NCBI GenBank assembly: GCA_947568835.1
Contig: OX387611.1
Location: forward strand, 1,988,001 to 2,052,000
Reading direction: 5' to 3'
DNA length: 64,000 bases
Source: Protonemura montana
Lineage: Eukaryota > Arthropoda > Insecta > Plecoptera > Nemouridae
Positions 55,901 through 64,000 of the stretch are shown piece by piece (positions within the stretch are counted from its first letter, which is position 1; each line of letters opens with the position of its first letter). The position numbers and the translations under genes are program-made. Below the pieces are notes generated by a model. The model saw only the letters and a list, made by a program, of their open reading frames with translations, searched no databases and had not been told where the DNA came from.

Positions 55901-58497
55901 ACCTGTCGGATGATCACTGATCTAGACATTTTAACAGCGGTTTTCACAGATTTACCCTTTCTCGACAGAAAAATTTTGCGAAGTTTCCTGAAAATTCGTT
56001 TCCTGCGCGTCAACAATATCCTGCAAACTTATTTGTGGCTCCCAGGTTTGTCCGCGTTGTGGTGTCAACATTCGAGCCGATCCTGTTCATCCACATCATC
56101 TGTACACTGGTGCCAACAGGACTCGCAATCAACCTCGTCCTGAACGTAAGTCTGGACTCAGATGCTGACCCGATGCAAATTTCATGTGTTCGACTGGGCA
56201 TGTGACTCTGCCTCAGTGCAACTTTCACGTGTTCGACTGGGCATGTGACCCTGCCCCAGTGCAACTTTCACGTGTTTGACTGGGCATGTGACTCTGCCCC
56301 AGTGCAACTTTCACGTGTTTGACTGGGCATGTGACTCTGTCCCGGTGCAACTTTCACGTGTAGGACTGGGCATATGACTCTGTCCCAGTGCAACTTTCAC
56401 GTGTAGGACTGGGCATGTGACTCTGTCCTAGTGCAACTTTCACGTGTTCGACTGGGCATGTGACTCTGCCCCAGTGCAACTTTCACGTGTTCGACTGGGC
56501 ATGTGACTCTGCCCCAGTGCAACTTTCACGTGTTCGACTGGGCATGTGACTCTGCCCCAGTGCAACTTTCACGTGTTCGACTGGGCATGTGACTCTGCCT
56601 CAGTGCAACTTTCATGAAGCCTTGAACCCCGATCTCTACGCGGGTTTTGCTCTTACCAATTGAGCTACTTGGACACGTAATTTAAGAGAGAATTTTAGTG
56701 TATTTGTTGAGAATGATGAATTGTTGAGGACGAGAATCGATGAGAATCAATTTTTAAGATGTTGTTAGTGTTCCTCATAAAATAATTAACGATTCAATGG
56801 TTTTTTTATAGACTGGAGAGACGAATTCAAAGGTCATAATGTTCTTCTTCCTCGTCATTGGCTGCTACCTTCTTCTAGCGGTGATATGCTTCACTACAGA
56901 CAAAATCACGGAGCTGGTAAAGTGTATCCCAAAAACACATTCTAACACTTAACGTTTGTTCACTTATTTTTAGAAATAAATATTTACCTCTGAAAAATGT
57001 CAGCTGTCAGAGTTACACGTGACCAGTTCTGTTCGGGAGAGAGGCTTGAGGGATGAAAGTAAAGCAGCACTGTGCTGTGTCAGATATTGGATGGGTGACC
57101 ATCATACACATGACCAGTTCTGTTCGGGAGAGAGGTTGAAGGGATGAAAGTTAGTACAGCAACTTCACTCGCCTTGCTTATCAACCTCTCGACAGCATGG
57201 ATTTGTGGAGGAATCCTGTTGTTCGCGTTGTACCGTCCTTCGGAAGGGACGTTGAGCCGGTGGTCCCCTTGGTGCTCTTCGACAGGAGTAGGCTCCGTGC
57301 CGGCACCACGTTTCCCCTTCTCTCATCTAGACTACGTTAAGTGCATCGTCATCTACCTATATACACTAGTACCACATGCCCCGTCAATCGTAAACCTTCA
57401 TATTATAAACATGTTAAAAATCCATAAAATCCGGCTTTATTTTTATGATCTTTTCTCCAGGACGAGGGAATCCGGGACGCCATCTACGGCTGTGATTGGT
57501 TAGGAGCTCCGCACAGCTTCACAAGGTCAATGCGTATCATCATGAGTTACAGCAACCAGCCTCTAATCATCAAACTGGCCGGGTTCATTCCACTCAGCAG
57601 AGAAAACTTTTACGCAGTAAGCGATCAACATTGACATTCATCATTGATTTTTGATCGTAGAACAGGCTCTACCGACAAGTACAATTTATTATTTACATGC
57701 AACTTTTAACAGGCAACACATCGACGGAGATCTCCAAAATATGGATTGTTCAGGAGATATAAAAAAAGGGGTTTTAAAAAATAAGCAATGAAACCTTATT
57801 AGTGAAACTCACATGTGTGAATGTTAACAAAAATCCCATAAATAATATCCTTATCAAAATTAAAAATAATAAAACGATAATCTAAATTTAATGGAGATGT
57901 GAGGGTTTGCCACTTATCAAATAAAATCTAATGGAGATGTGGGGTTTTGCTAGCCACTACTGGGGTTTTGCAATTTTGTAATTCAAATAGAAATGCGATG
58001 TTCTGCCACAATAATCCGCGGCTTTTTTCTCTGAATTTTTCATAAATAAACTCTTTTTCGAAAAAAGTGGAGATATCAGGTTCTGCCACTTCACTATCGA
58101 TATAACATGTGACATACAAAATAAAAACATTCACTGCTGCTCGCTGGTCGCGGGTTCGTATCCCAATTCGGTCGCACATTTTCCCAATCTAGCTTCCTTT
58201 CCAAGATTATAACAGTTTGATTCACTAACCATCTTGGCTTGTCGAATGCTTAGGTGGAAATAGAAAATAACGGACATTAGCGAAGTTGAATTGCCATTTT
58301 TTTCTTAATGACAATTGGCCCAAATGTCACCGCAAAGCGATTGGTGGCGCCCCTGCCGTGACAGTTTCTTCTCTCGCTGAATGGAGCGTTCATCAGCAAA
58401 ACACAAGACGGTGATTGACTGGACTTGTGTTTGTTATTTGCAGACAATGAAGTTGACCTACTCCTACACTATGACCATGCTCACGCAGTTCGACTAG
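49924..58497 (+). CDS. Odorant receptor (7tm_6 family), complete, 8 exons
   Basis: An insect odorant receptor: a seven-membrane-segment ligand-binding subunit working with the co-receptor Orco in olfactory neurons. Exons: 49924-50038, 51267-51699, 52222-52452, 53387-53530, 56046-56145, 56812-56916, 57461-57616 and 58444-58497. All introns are GT-AG and every phase matches, giving 445 residues, a normal length. Family marks are GLWPRR at residue 39, NEWYPFDTFKSPVYE (183 on), ILKICVQHHQSLVR (about 295-308), IYGCDWLGAPHSF (384 on), QPLIIKLAGFIPLSRENFYA (about 409-428) and the last-exon end TYSYTMTMLTQFD. Hydrophobic segments fall at LNAFILFTTLLFYM, MMTNYGMVVGLPGII, WMEFVVFGLVLCGVV, LMAMMFLLYMIIWGM, ILFIHIICTLVPTGL and VIMFFFLVIGCYLLL. 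No disabling change is seen. Introns hold LINE, SINE and minisatellite sequence. Confidence 0.92.
50110..50225. repeat. SINE body repeat (copy 3), odorant receptor intron 1
   Basis: AAAATCTCGCCTCACAGTTG then ATTGCCATGACGACTTCCAA, shared with copies 1 and 2. Confidence 0.6.
50741..50777 (-). mobile_element. tRNA-derived SINE head, 5' half
   Basis: On the minus strand GTCCAAGTAGCTCAATTGGT then TAGAGAAAACACC, the acceptor and A-box half seen at 17,632 and 56,676. The T-arm half is absent. Confidence 0.55.
51716..51910 (-). mobile_element. LINE C-terminal fragment, odorant receptor intron 2
   Basis: The minus strand carries CFYSVNDYL and further on FYSVDVVLNN, then a TAATAATAATAATAG tail near 51,718-51,742, the terminal motif and tail of the LINE family here. 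Two FYSV motifs suggest two overlapping insertions or a duplication. Confidence 0.55.
52535..53255. repeat. Minisatellite, 53-bp unit, about 13 copies, odorant receptor intron 3
   Basis: ACCTGTAAACCCAATGACAG then GACGTTTAACATTAGCGCTG and TGACTCTGACTAA repeats with period 53. The array begins about 80 bp after the exon 3 donor and ends about 130 bp before exon 4. Confidence 0.95.
54260..54555. repeat. AT-only low-complexity tract, odorant receptor intron 4
   Basis: About 290 bp almost entirely of A and T in TATAATATAAT and ATAAATAA patterns. No unit longer than a few bases is stable. Confidence 0.9.
56146..56612. repeat. Minisatellite, 44-bp unit with E-box, about 10 copies, odorant receptor intron 5
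   Basis: GTGCAACTTTCACGTGTTCG then ACTGGGCATGTGACTCTGCC and CCAG repeats with period 44, starting within 40 bp of the exon 5 donor. Almost every unit contains CACGTG and a TGACTC. A SINE head follows at once. Confidence 0.93.
56614..56676 (-). mobile_element. tRNA-derived SINE head
   Basis: On the minus strand GTCCAAGTAGCTCAATTGGT, AAGAGCAAAACCCGCGTAGA and GATCGGGGTTCAAGGC give acceptor, A-box, anticodon arm and B-box in order. It abuts the 44-bp array. Confidence 0.65.
57015..57335 (+). mobile_element. 5S rRNA-derived SINE, odorant receptor intron 6
   Basis: Linker GACCAGTTCTGTTCGGGAGA, the 5S part GTCAGATATTGGATGGGTGA, a second linker, then the body ACTTCACTCGCCTTGCTTAT ... CCTTCGGAAGGGACGTTGAG. 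The 5S box A side is lost. Matching order with 42.4-42.75 kb defines the family. Confidence 0.78.
58109..58178 (+). mobile_element. tRNA-like SINE head, odorant receptor intron 7
   Basis: GGTCGCGGGTTCGTATCCCA then ATTCGGTCGCACA is a B-box and acceptor end. The 5' side GTGACATACAAAAT is degraded. It differs from the other heads, so it may be a second SINE family. Confidence 0.45.
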
Positions 58498-60029
58498 CGA
58501 GCGGAGATCTGCAAGACTAGATCGATATGAAGAACAACAACTTGGACTTATGACCTGTCAGGTGCAATCAACCGAGGCCAACACAATTAACTGGGTAGCG
58601 GTTGCCATGGAGAGACTTTGAAGCCAACGCCACGATCTTGAAAGTCACTGATTTTCATTTATTGCACCTGCGCTATTTCCTGTGCTATTTCAAGTGTTTT
58701 CATTGTTAGTTTTTATGGTTTTTGTAATTTTTGTCGGTTTAGAAGTCAAAATTAGTTAAAAATGTGTTTCAATCTTTCTAAAATTAGCAACGGAAGCAGA
58801 GGGACACCTCTGCAAATTTGGGCACTAATCGGATTTTAAGTGCCTTTTGATGTGTGCATTTTTACACTTAAAAAAAAAAAAAAAAAAAATTATGGCTTTG
58901 CATCGGAGTAGTGGTCAAAAATTGAACTAAAAAAGCTTTAACAATTTAAAAGCCTTTAAAACTAAAATTTGTACAAGAAAACAAGGAGGGCAAGTCATAG
59001 CAGATTCTAGCCATAAATAGCATATCTTGGAGCGTTAGCGTTCAGAAAGAGTTTGGTGTTTTCTTTAATAAACAGATTTAAATTTACGATGTAAAGACGG
59101 GGTTATGTTAATATTTTAAGTTCTTCAAAAGTTGACTTGCATGAGATGTTTCTTTGCAGTGATGACTCGCATTTTGCCTCACATTGAACATCGCCCCTGA
59201 CTCACAAAATATCTCTTAATCTGTTCTCATTCCGAGAGCTTTTCATCATCTTCACTTTTTATCTGTTGTCGAGAAGAAGGAACGTGAGAAGAAGCACAAC
59301 TTACAAGAGAAGAAAATCAGAGTTGCATGGTGCACTTCTAAAGCATTTTCTAGAATTCCCAATCATTTCAACGTTACTTCAGGTCGCCATCTTGGTTTAA
59401 TGTCACGAGCTGGTTAATTTCACTGAATATAAAACCACAATTAGCCGCTAATTTGTCTGCAACTTCATCATGATCATTGCCGACGTTAAACTTATTGTAA
59501 ACTGACAGACAACCTTCAAATATGGATAAAATGTGAATGAGGCTCAAGCTGGGATTAAACTTCTGCACCATTAATTAAGAAAGATTTTGTTGAAGTATAA
59601 TTTGCCTGTCGACAGAACAGAAGTCTTTATAATCTGATTTAAATCTAGAGTTTCCTACTGGACATCTAATCTTATCCTCTGTCCTCACTGTTATCAAACC
59701 GTGCCGCATGGAAAGGAAATATTCTCTACTGAAGCATCAGGACTCGGCCCCGTTTCTCCTCTGCATATTTCTATCAACCGCACATCGTTCCGTTGAAAGA
59801 AGAGCTACTTAAGAAGAGAGGAATTTTTTGAAAAAGTAATTCTTTTTCCTAATTCTTTTTTCTATAATACACACTCAACGCTACTAAACTAAGTAGCGAG
59901 GAATACACACAAATACAATTACCTGAAGCTTCAAATTCGACTAATGTATAAAATGCATGGTTCACTAAAAACATTTTTATCAATTGCTTAAAAGTCTGTC
60001 TACTCTAGTTTCTGTTTTTGGTATTCTCA
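58498..60029. other. Intergenic: receptor 3' UTR then unassigned
   Basis: A 3' UTR of the odorant receptor is expected from 58,498; AATAAA-like signals are present near 59,063. An A-run lies at 58,870-58,888. A minus-strand open frame at 59,571-59,374 has no recognised domain. Confidence 0.4.
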
Positions 60030-60500
60030 GGTATTGTTAAAAATCTTTGCTTCTATGCTCGATGATGTTCTTTCTGCGATAGTCAATCTTGTTCTCGGTT
60101 TTTTTTTAATTGTTGCCTCTTGTATAAAAATTTTGTAGTACTTCACTTTGCTTTTTAAAACTTTAAGAATTGTCAAATACAAATCAAACTAAATCTAGGA
60201 TATAAAGACATGTCATAGTTAAGATCTTCAACTTTAAAAATAATATTGTACAAATTTGTCTCTTCCTGCAAGACTGATTATTCTTAAGGCCCTTTTTTGC
60301 TTAGTAAATATATTTTTTTGCTGCAGGAGACCCTCCTCAAAGCAGGATCCCATATTTAATTTTTATTGTACCATCGCTGACCTGCCGCCTTAAATTCACT
60401 AAAACATAGAACGTAGGGCTTATGTTGCGTACAACCCTTTTTACGTGCTCATTCCATTTAAGTCTAAAATCTACTACAAGTTTTTTTCCCTCATTTATAT
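60030..60500 (-). mobile_element. LINE reverse transcriptase C-terminal fragment
   Basis: The minus strand reads DFRLKWNEHVKRVVRNISPT then YVLVNLRRQVSDGTIKI, the post-catalytic LINE segment (usually LGI-D-LKW--H). IFTKQKRALRIISLAGR follows near 60,280. It is distinct in detail from the 18-22 kb family and is broken by frame changes. Confidence 0.7.
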
Positions 60501-61187
60501 GGGTCGCCGTTTCAAAACCAGCCGTGTTTCTAAAAACATCACGTAAATTGTTTTTTTTTTTGCCTTTCCCTTCTTTTTGGCTGTCACCGTTGTCAAACAT
60601 TTTCTGTCGCATGATTGTCGCCCGATATCCTGCCAGTCTGGCCAAGGTGTTTGTGAAGTGATAGCTGATAAATTCAGCAAGCACGATGCAGTTGTAAATG
60701 CACCTACTGCGTAAAGAAATGAAAGTAACATATTTCTGAACACAAAAACACATTTATTAAACAAATTGATGTCAGAGAAAATTCAAATTTACTGTGAATT
60801 GATTCCAAAACTAACTAAGTTTCGTTCAGAAAGACTTATCAGAGTCTCACTATCGGTTTTTCAGCTTTCCGTCAAGTAATTATCTGTCCGTTCGAATCGA
60901 AGCTTGCTGCCAACAGCAACCATTAGAGGAAAAAGTATGCGTTAACAAATTCTCTTTTGACAGATTTGTCAAAAAATTATCGTGGCGTAGCTTACCTGAC
61001 GTGTGTTTTATTTTAAAACCTTTTATTATAGCTAAACCCCCACCCACACACGAACCTGATAACTTGGACACAGTTTACATCGATAGTTTACATAGTTAAC
61101 TTGATGCTTTTGTGTAATATGTGACATTAAAATGCCAGAGAGCGGCACGGTGGTGCTTGAAATGTTGCTGGCGATATGTGTCCTCGA

Positions 61188-61983
61188 CTAGAAGCTGCTC
61201 AACACCATGTAGGACTGGTAGGCTGAGTTGATAACCTACAGGAACAAAGAAACCAGCCAATCAGATGCTGCCATAGAAACCAACCAATGGCATTAACCAC
61301 ATCAAACACATGCACACAGCTTCTCACGCTGTAGCTTTGTTATTGTTAAATTCAAATTTGATTTCTATTTAGGTTTTTAAGATCAGTTTAGGTTTAAGGT
61401 TTTAGGTTTTAGGTTTTAGATTAGGTTTTAGGTTTTTAGGTTAGGTTTTTCAGCTTTTTTAAATAAGTTTTGGTGGAAACGGTTTGGCCTGCTATTTTTA
61501 TCAGGCCTATTTGGGATATTTAAAACGTGGTAACATAAGATAGCAGAATTGAGAAGTTCTGTCAGGCGATCTCAGCATCTCCATGGCTACTAAACGTTGA
61601 ATCTAACATTGAACCTCCTATGCTAGGCCATGATATACCCGTGGTAACATAAGATAGCAGAATTGAGAAGCTCTGTCTGGCGATCTCAGCACCTCCATGG
61701 CTACCAAACGTTAAATAAACTGGATTTGATGTTATTCTTTTGTTTATGTTGTCAAAAACTAAGGCTATTGTAAAAAAAAAAAAAATTTAAAGATAATTTT
61801 GAGCAACAATTTTAACTCTAGGCTCACGCTTTTGAAAGTATCCATAGACAACGGAACGAATCCAGCAGCCATGATGACAATCGGCTGGTTGGTCACGGAC
61901 ACCATGATTCCCACGGACCTCTTGAAGCTCTTGCTGGCATCTGGCCATCCGCAGCCGTAGATCGATTCCTGGAGGAGCTCGGT
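61188..61983 (-). CDS. Second odorant receptor, last two exons (partial)
   Basis: Exon 61983-61828 (156 bp, the same size and phase as exon 7 of the plus-strand receptor) reads TELLQESIYGCGWPDASKSF, then QPIVIMAAGFVPLSMDTFKS, matching IYGCDWLGAPHSF and QPLIIKLAGFIPLSRENF. The last exon 61235-61188 reads VINSAYQSYMVLSSF and stops, the usual receptor end. Splice sites are AG (61,985-61,984), GT (61,827), AG (61,237-61,236). Upstream exons are not found intact. At about 62,100-62,020 a frame resembling the preceding membrane exon (SALFSSTTYILSAML) is cut by TAG, and a LINE occupies 62.4-64.0 kb. So this is either a partial view of a gene with large introns or a pseudogene. It converges on the complete receptor. 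Confidence 0.8.
61531..61712 (-). repeat. 115-bp repeat, two inverted copies
   Basis: Reverse complement of the 40.8-41.1 kb unit: GTGGTAACATAAGATAGCAG, AATTGAGAAGTTCTGTCAGG and CATCTCCATGGCTAC. It lies in the last intron of the second odorant receptor. Confidence 0.88.
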
Positions 61984-62394
61984 CTGCAAGGTTACCAAAA
62001 AGCTGTGTACGTTTCTATGGAGCTCTTGAGCACCAAACTACAGCATCGCGGACAGAATATAAGTTGTGCTGCTGAAGAGCGCCGACCACAATCGGGTCGG
62101 CCGGTTTTTAGAAAAGGTTTAAAGAATTTGACCCAAACTTGGTGAGTAAAATACAGTGTATGTAATATACAAAACAGCCATAATATATCGTCACAATTCA
62201 ATAATTTTGAATATCAAACCAGAAGAGATTGAGCTAATTTCATCTCTAGCTACCTCAACCAGAGCCGTCAGGCTGGAGGCGGTAGGGCAATGAGAGCAAA
62301 GGACGCCATACCGCCAACCAGAAGGAAAAATAATCCCAATTATCTGAAAGTATCCTTATTGATGGTAATACCATCAATTGATGGTCTTGATGGT

Positions 62395-63991
62395 TGATTA
62401 TTGATGGTTAAACATGCGGCAGTATACTTAGCAGTACCACTGATCCATATAATCTATTTATCTTTCGAACTAGGAAAGTTTCCTGATGCGTTAAAAAAGT
62501 CCATCATATGCCCTTTGCATAAAAAAGGAGATAAAGCAAATATGAGTAATTATAGACCTTTAGCCCTACAGTCTGTTTTTTCAAAATTAATCGAAAATGC
62601 TAATTGCACGCGACTAATTTCATTTCTCGAGTCTAATTTGCTACTAAGTGATTGTCAGCACGGGTTTAGAAAATTCAGATCTACCACGACCGCAATTAGT
62701 AGCTTTGTTAATCAATTGATGACGTCTATGCAAAGAAACAATAAAGCGTATGGAATCTATTACGATTTTACGATGGCATTTAATATGGTAAATCAAAAAA
62801 TGCTCTTATCTAAATTGAATTATATTGGAGTGCGGGGAGTCGCTAACAGATGGGTTGAATCATTCCTTCGAAATAGAAAACAAGTAGTTAAAATATCCCA
62901 CCCCGAAGGAGTGTACTATTCCAACGAGGAGGTAGTTAACATAGGTGTGCCACAGGGGTCGTCGATCGCACCCATATTATTCAGAATTTATACGAATGAT
63001 CTCGACACGAAGGTAACTACGGGTTCTATGATTACTTTTGCTGATGATTCAACCCAATTAATAATAGATCAAAACAATAATATTGAGGAAATGAGCAAAT
63101 TAGCAGTTAAACAAATGTCGGAATGGAGCGTTGACAATGGACTATTGCTTAATGCATCGAAGACTGTCATTATTAATTTCAATAACAAATTATCACGATC
63201 GCAGACAGAAGAGAATATATCACCTCTTATATATCTAAATGGAAAAAGCATCAAGGTGTTACAAGAGACAAAGTTCTTAGGGCTAACAATAGATAGTAGA
63301 TTAAAATGGGATACACATATAAACAATGTGGCACTCAAGATCTCTTCAGGCTGTTATCTCATAAAGAGAATCATCCAAATATGTGATTTTAATACGGCAA
63401 AATTAGTTTACTACTCTTATGTGCATTCTAGGATTTTGTATGGGATTGTTTTATGGGGGCATTCGCCGTTAGCGAATAAATTGCTTATTTTACAAGAGAG
63501 GGCAATTAAATATCTAGCCAGCGCTAGTTATGACCCAACGAATCCCGGTGTTTATTTTAAGGATTCGACAAGACCACTCTTTAAAAAATTTGACGTAATG
63601 CCTATCCATTGTTTGTATATATTTAGTATTGTTATGTATATCTTTAGTAATAAGAATTTGACAAAGTTAAAAAATGGATATAAACATAATTATGTTTTAA
63701 GATATAACAGCACCTTGTATGACCTGACGACAACAATGTATTGTAGTGGACCTATCTCAAGAGCTGTGAACATTTTTAATCATCTGCCATTTTATGTTAA
63801 GTGTAAATATGAGGACAAAGAATTTGTAAAATTACTTAAGGAATTTTTAATGCACTTCTTTCTGTTTTTATTCACTGAACGATTTTTATAAAGGATATTT
63901 TAGTAATATGACATCAATCTATGTAATGTGACGTTCCAATGTTATACTTTGACCAATCTGGAATAAAATACATTATTATTATTATTATTAT
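62395..63991 (+). mobile_element. CR1/jockey-like LINE, 5'-truncated, intact RT ORF
   Basis: Starts abruptly in the reverse transcriptase after a run of GATGGT-containing short repeats (62,358-62,405), perhaps filler from insertion. It ends with a 3' UTR and AATAAAATACATTATTATTA tail at about 63,991. Inserted upstream of the second odorant receptor exons, antisense to that gene. Confidence 0.88.
62401..63891 (+). CDS. LINE reverse transcriptase (partial, open)
   Basis: A 496-codon uninterrupted frame. Motifs in order: IICPLHKKGDKANMSNYRPL, CQHGFRKFRSTTTA, motif A YYDFTMAFNMVN (catalytic Asp kept; the usual AFD is AFN), GVPQGSSIAPILF, motif C FADDS with both Asp, FLGLTIDSRLKWDTH and a C-terminus ending YEDKEFVKLLKEFL. 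The catalytic triad is therefore present. The endonuclease and ORF1 are absent through 5' truncation, so it cannot move on its own. The lack of stops suggests a fairly recent insertion. The first ATG at 62,401 is not the natural start. Confidence 0.9.
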   Translation: MMVKHAAVYLAVPLIHIIYLSFELGKFPDALKKSIICPLHKKGDKANMSNYRPLALQSVFSKLIENANCTRLISFLESNLLLSDCQHGFRKFRSTTTAISSFVNQLMTSMQRNNKAYGIYYDFTMAFNMVNQKMLLSKLNYIGVRGVANRWVESFLRNRKQVVKISHPEGVYYSNEEVVNIGVPQGSSIAPILFRIYTNDLDTKVTTGSMITFADDSTQLIIDQNNNIEEMSKLAVKQMSEWSVDNGLLLNASKTVIINFNNKLSRSQTEENISPLIYLNGKSIKVLQETKFLGLTIDSRLKWDTHINNVALKISSGCYLIKRIIQICDFNTAKLVYYSYVHSRILYGIVLWGHSPLANKLLILQERAIKYLASASYDPTNPGVYFKDSTRPLFKKFDVMPIHCLYIFSIVMYIFSNKNLTKLKNGYKHNYVLRYNSTLYDLTTTMYCSGPISRAVNIFNHLPFYVKCKYEDKEFVKLLKEFLMHFFLFLFTERFL

Positions 63992-64000
63992 CTGGAGGCG

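Noticed and set aside
57144-57503. 119-codon ORF in odorant receptor intron 6 as an alternative receptor exon
   Set aside because: Its hydrophobic start is 5S-SINE body sequence, also found at 42,655-42,750; it only runs into the true exon 7 in another frame.

Overview
The window is nuclear DNA from an insect. The best evidence is two kinds of chemoreceptor gene: insect-type odorant receptors (7tm_6), a family found only in insects, and a gustatory receptor (7tm_7). Introns are long, splice sites follow GT-AG, and transposons and tandem repeats fill most of the sequence. I cannot name the species or order from this window.

Host genes. A gustatory receptor lies on the minus strand (14,630 to 7,731). 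A complete gene for UBA3, the catalytic subunit of the NEDD8-activating enzyme, lies on the plus strand (33,812 to 40,687; 6 exons, 439 codons before the stop). A complete odorant receptor lies on the plus strand (49,924 to 58,497; 8 exons, 445 residues). The last two exons of a second odorant receptor face it on the minus strand (61,983 to 61,188). Smaller items are an orphan von Willebrand type D exon (42,986 to 42,862, minus) and a 42-residue single-membrane-segment small ORF (46,905 to 47,033). UBA3 drives cullin neddylation; the receptors are chemosensory membrane proteins. The order is not an operon and nothing links the genes functionally, except that the two odorant receptors look like a local tandem family in convergent orientation.

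Mobile DNA. The 25.1 to 33.2 kb block is a stack. A hAT transposon (minus) was hit by a Tigger/pogo-type DDE element at a TA site and by a Ty3/gypsy-type LTR retrotransposon with a GGGT duplication. Removing both restores the hAT reading frame. The LTR element has LTRs that read as identical and encodes gag and integrase but no visible protease, reverse transcriptase or RNase H. Other elements are non-LTR retrotransposons of a CR1/jockey-like kind (a near-full-length decayed copy at about 18.0 to 22.3 kb, a 5'-truncated copy with an intact RT ORF at 62.4 to 64.0 kb, and many fragments ending in TTA repeats), a Harbinger-type pair at 22.5 to 24.5 kb, a Penelope-type GIY-YIG fragment at 45.2 to 45.6 kb, a MITE family with at least six copies, a tRNA-derived SINE family, and a 5S rRNA-derived SINE family with internally tandem 5S modules.

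Tandem repeats. Separate arrays have units of 128 bp (1 to 1,270), 41 bp (4.3 to 4.8 kb), 87 bp (6.6 to 7.6 kb and again 43.0 to 45.2 kb), about 45 bp (29.0 to 29.4 kb), 70 bp (38.4 to 39.0 kb), 115 bp (40.8 to 41.1 kb and 61.5 to 61.7 kb), 49 bp (48.7 to 49.8 kb), 53 bp (52.5 to 53.3 kb) and 44 bp (56.1 to 56.6 kb). Most sit in introns or directly beside exons of the receptor and UBA3 genes.

Gene models were built by hand from splice signals, reading phase and family motifs. No alignment or database search was run.
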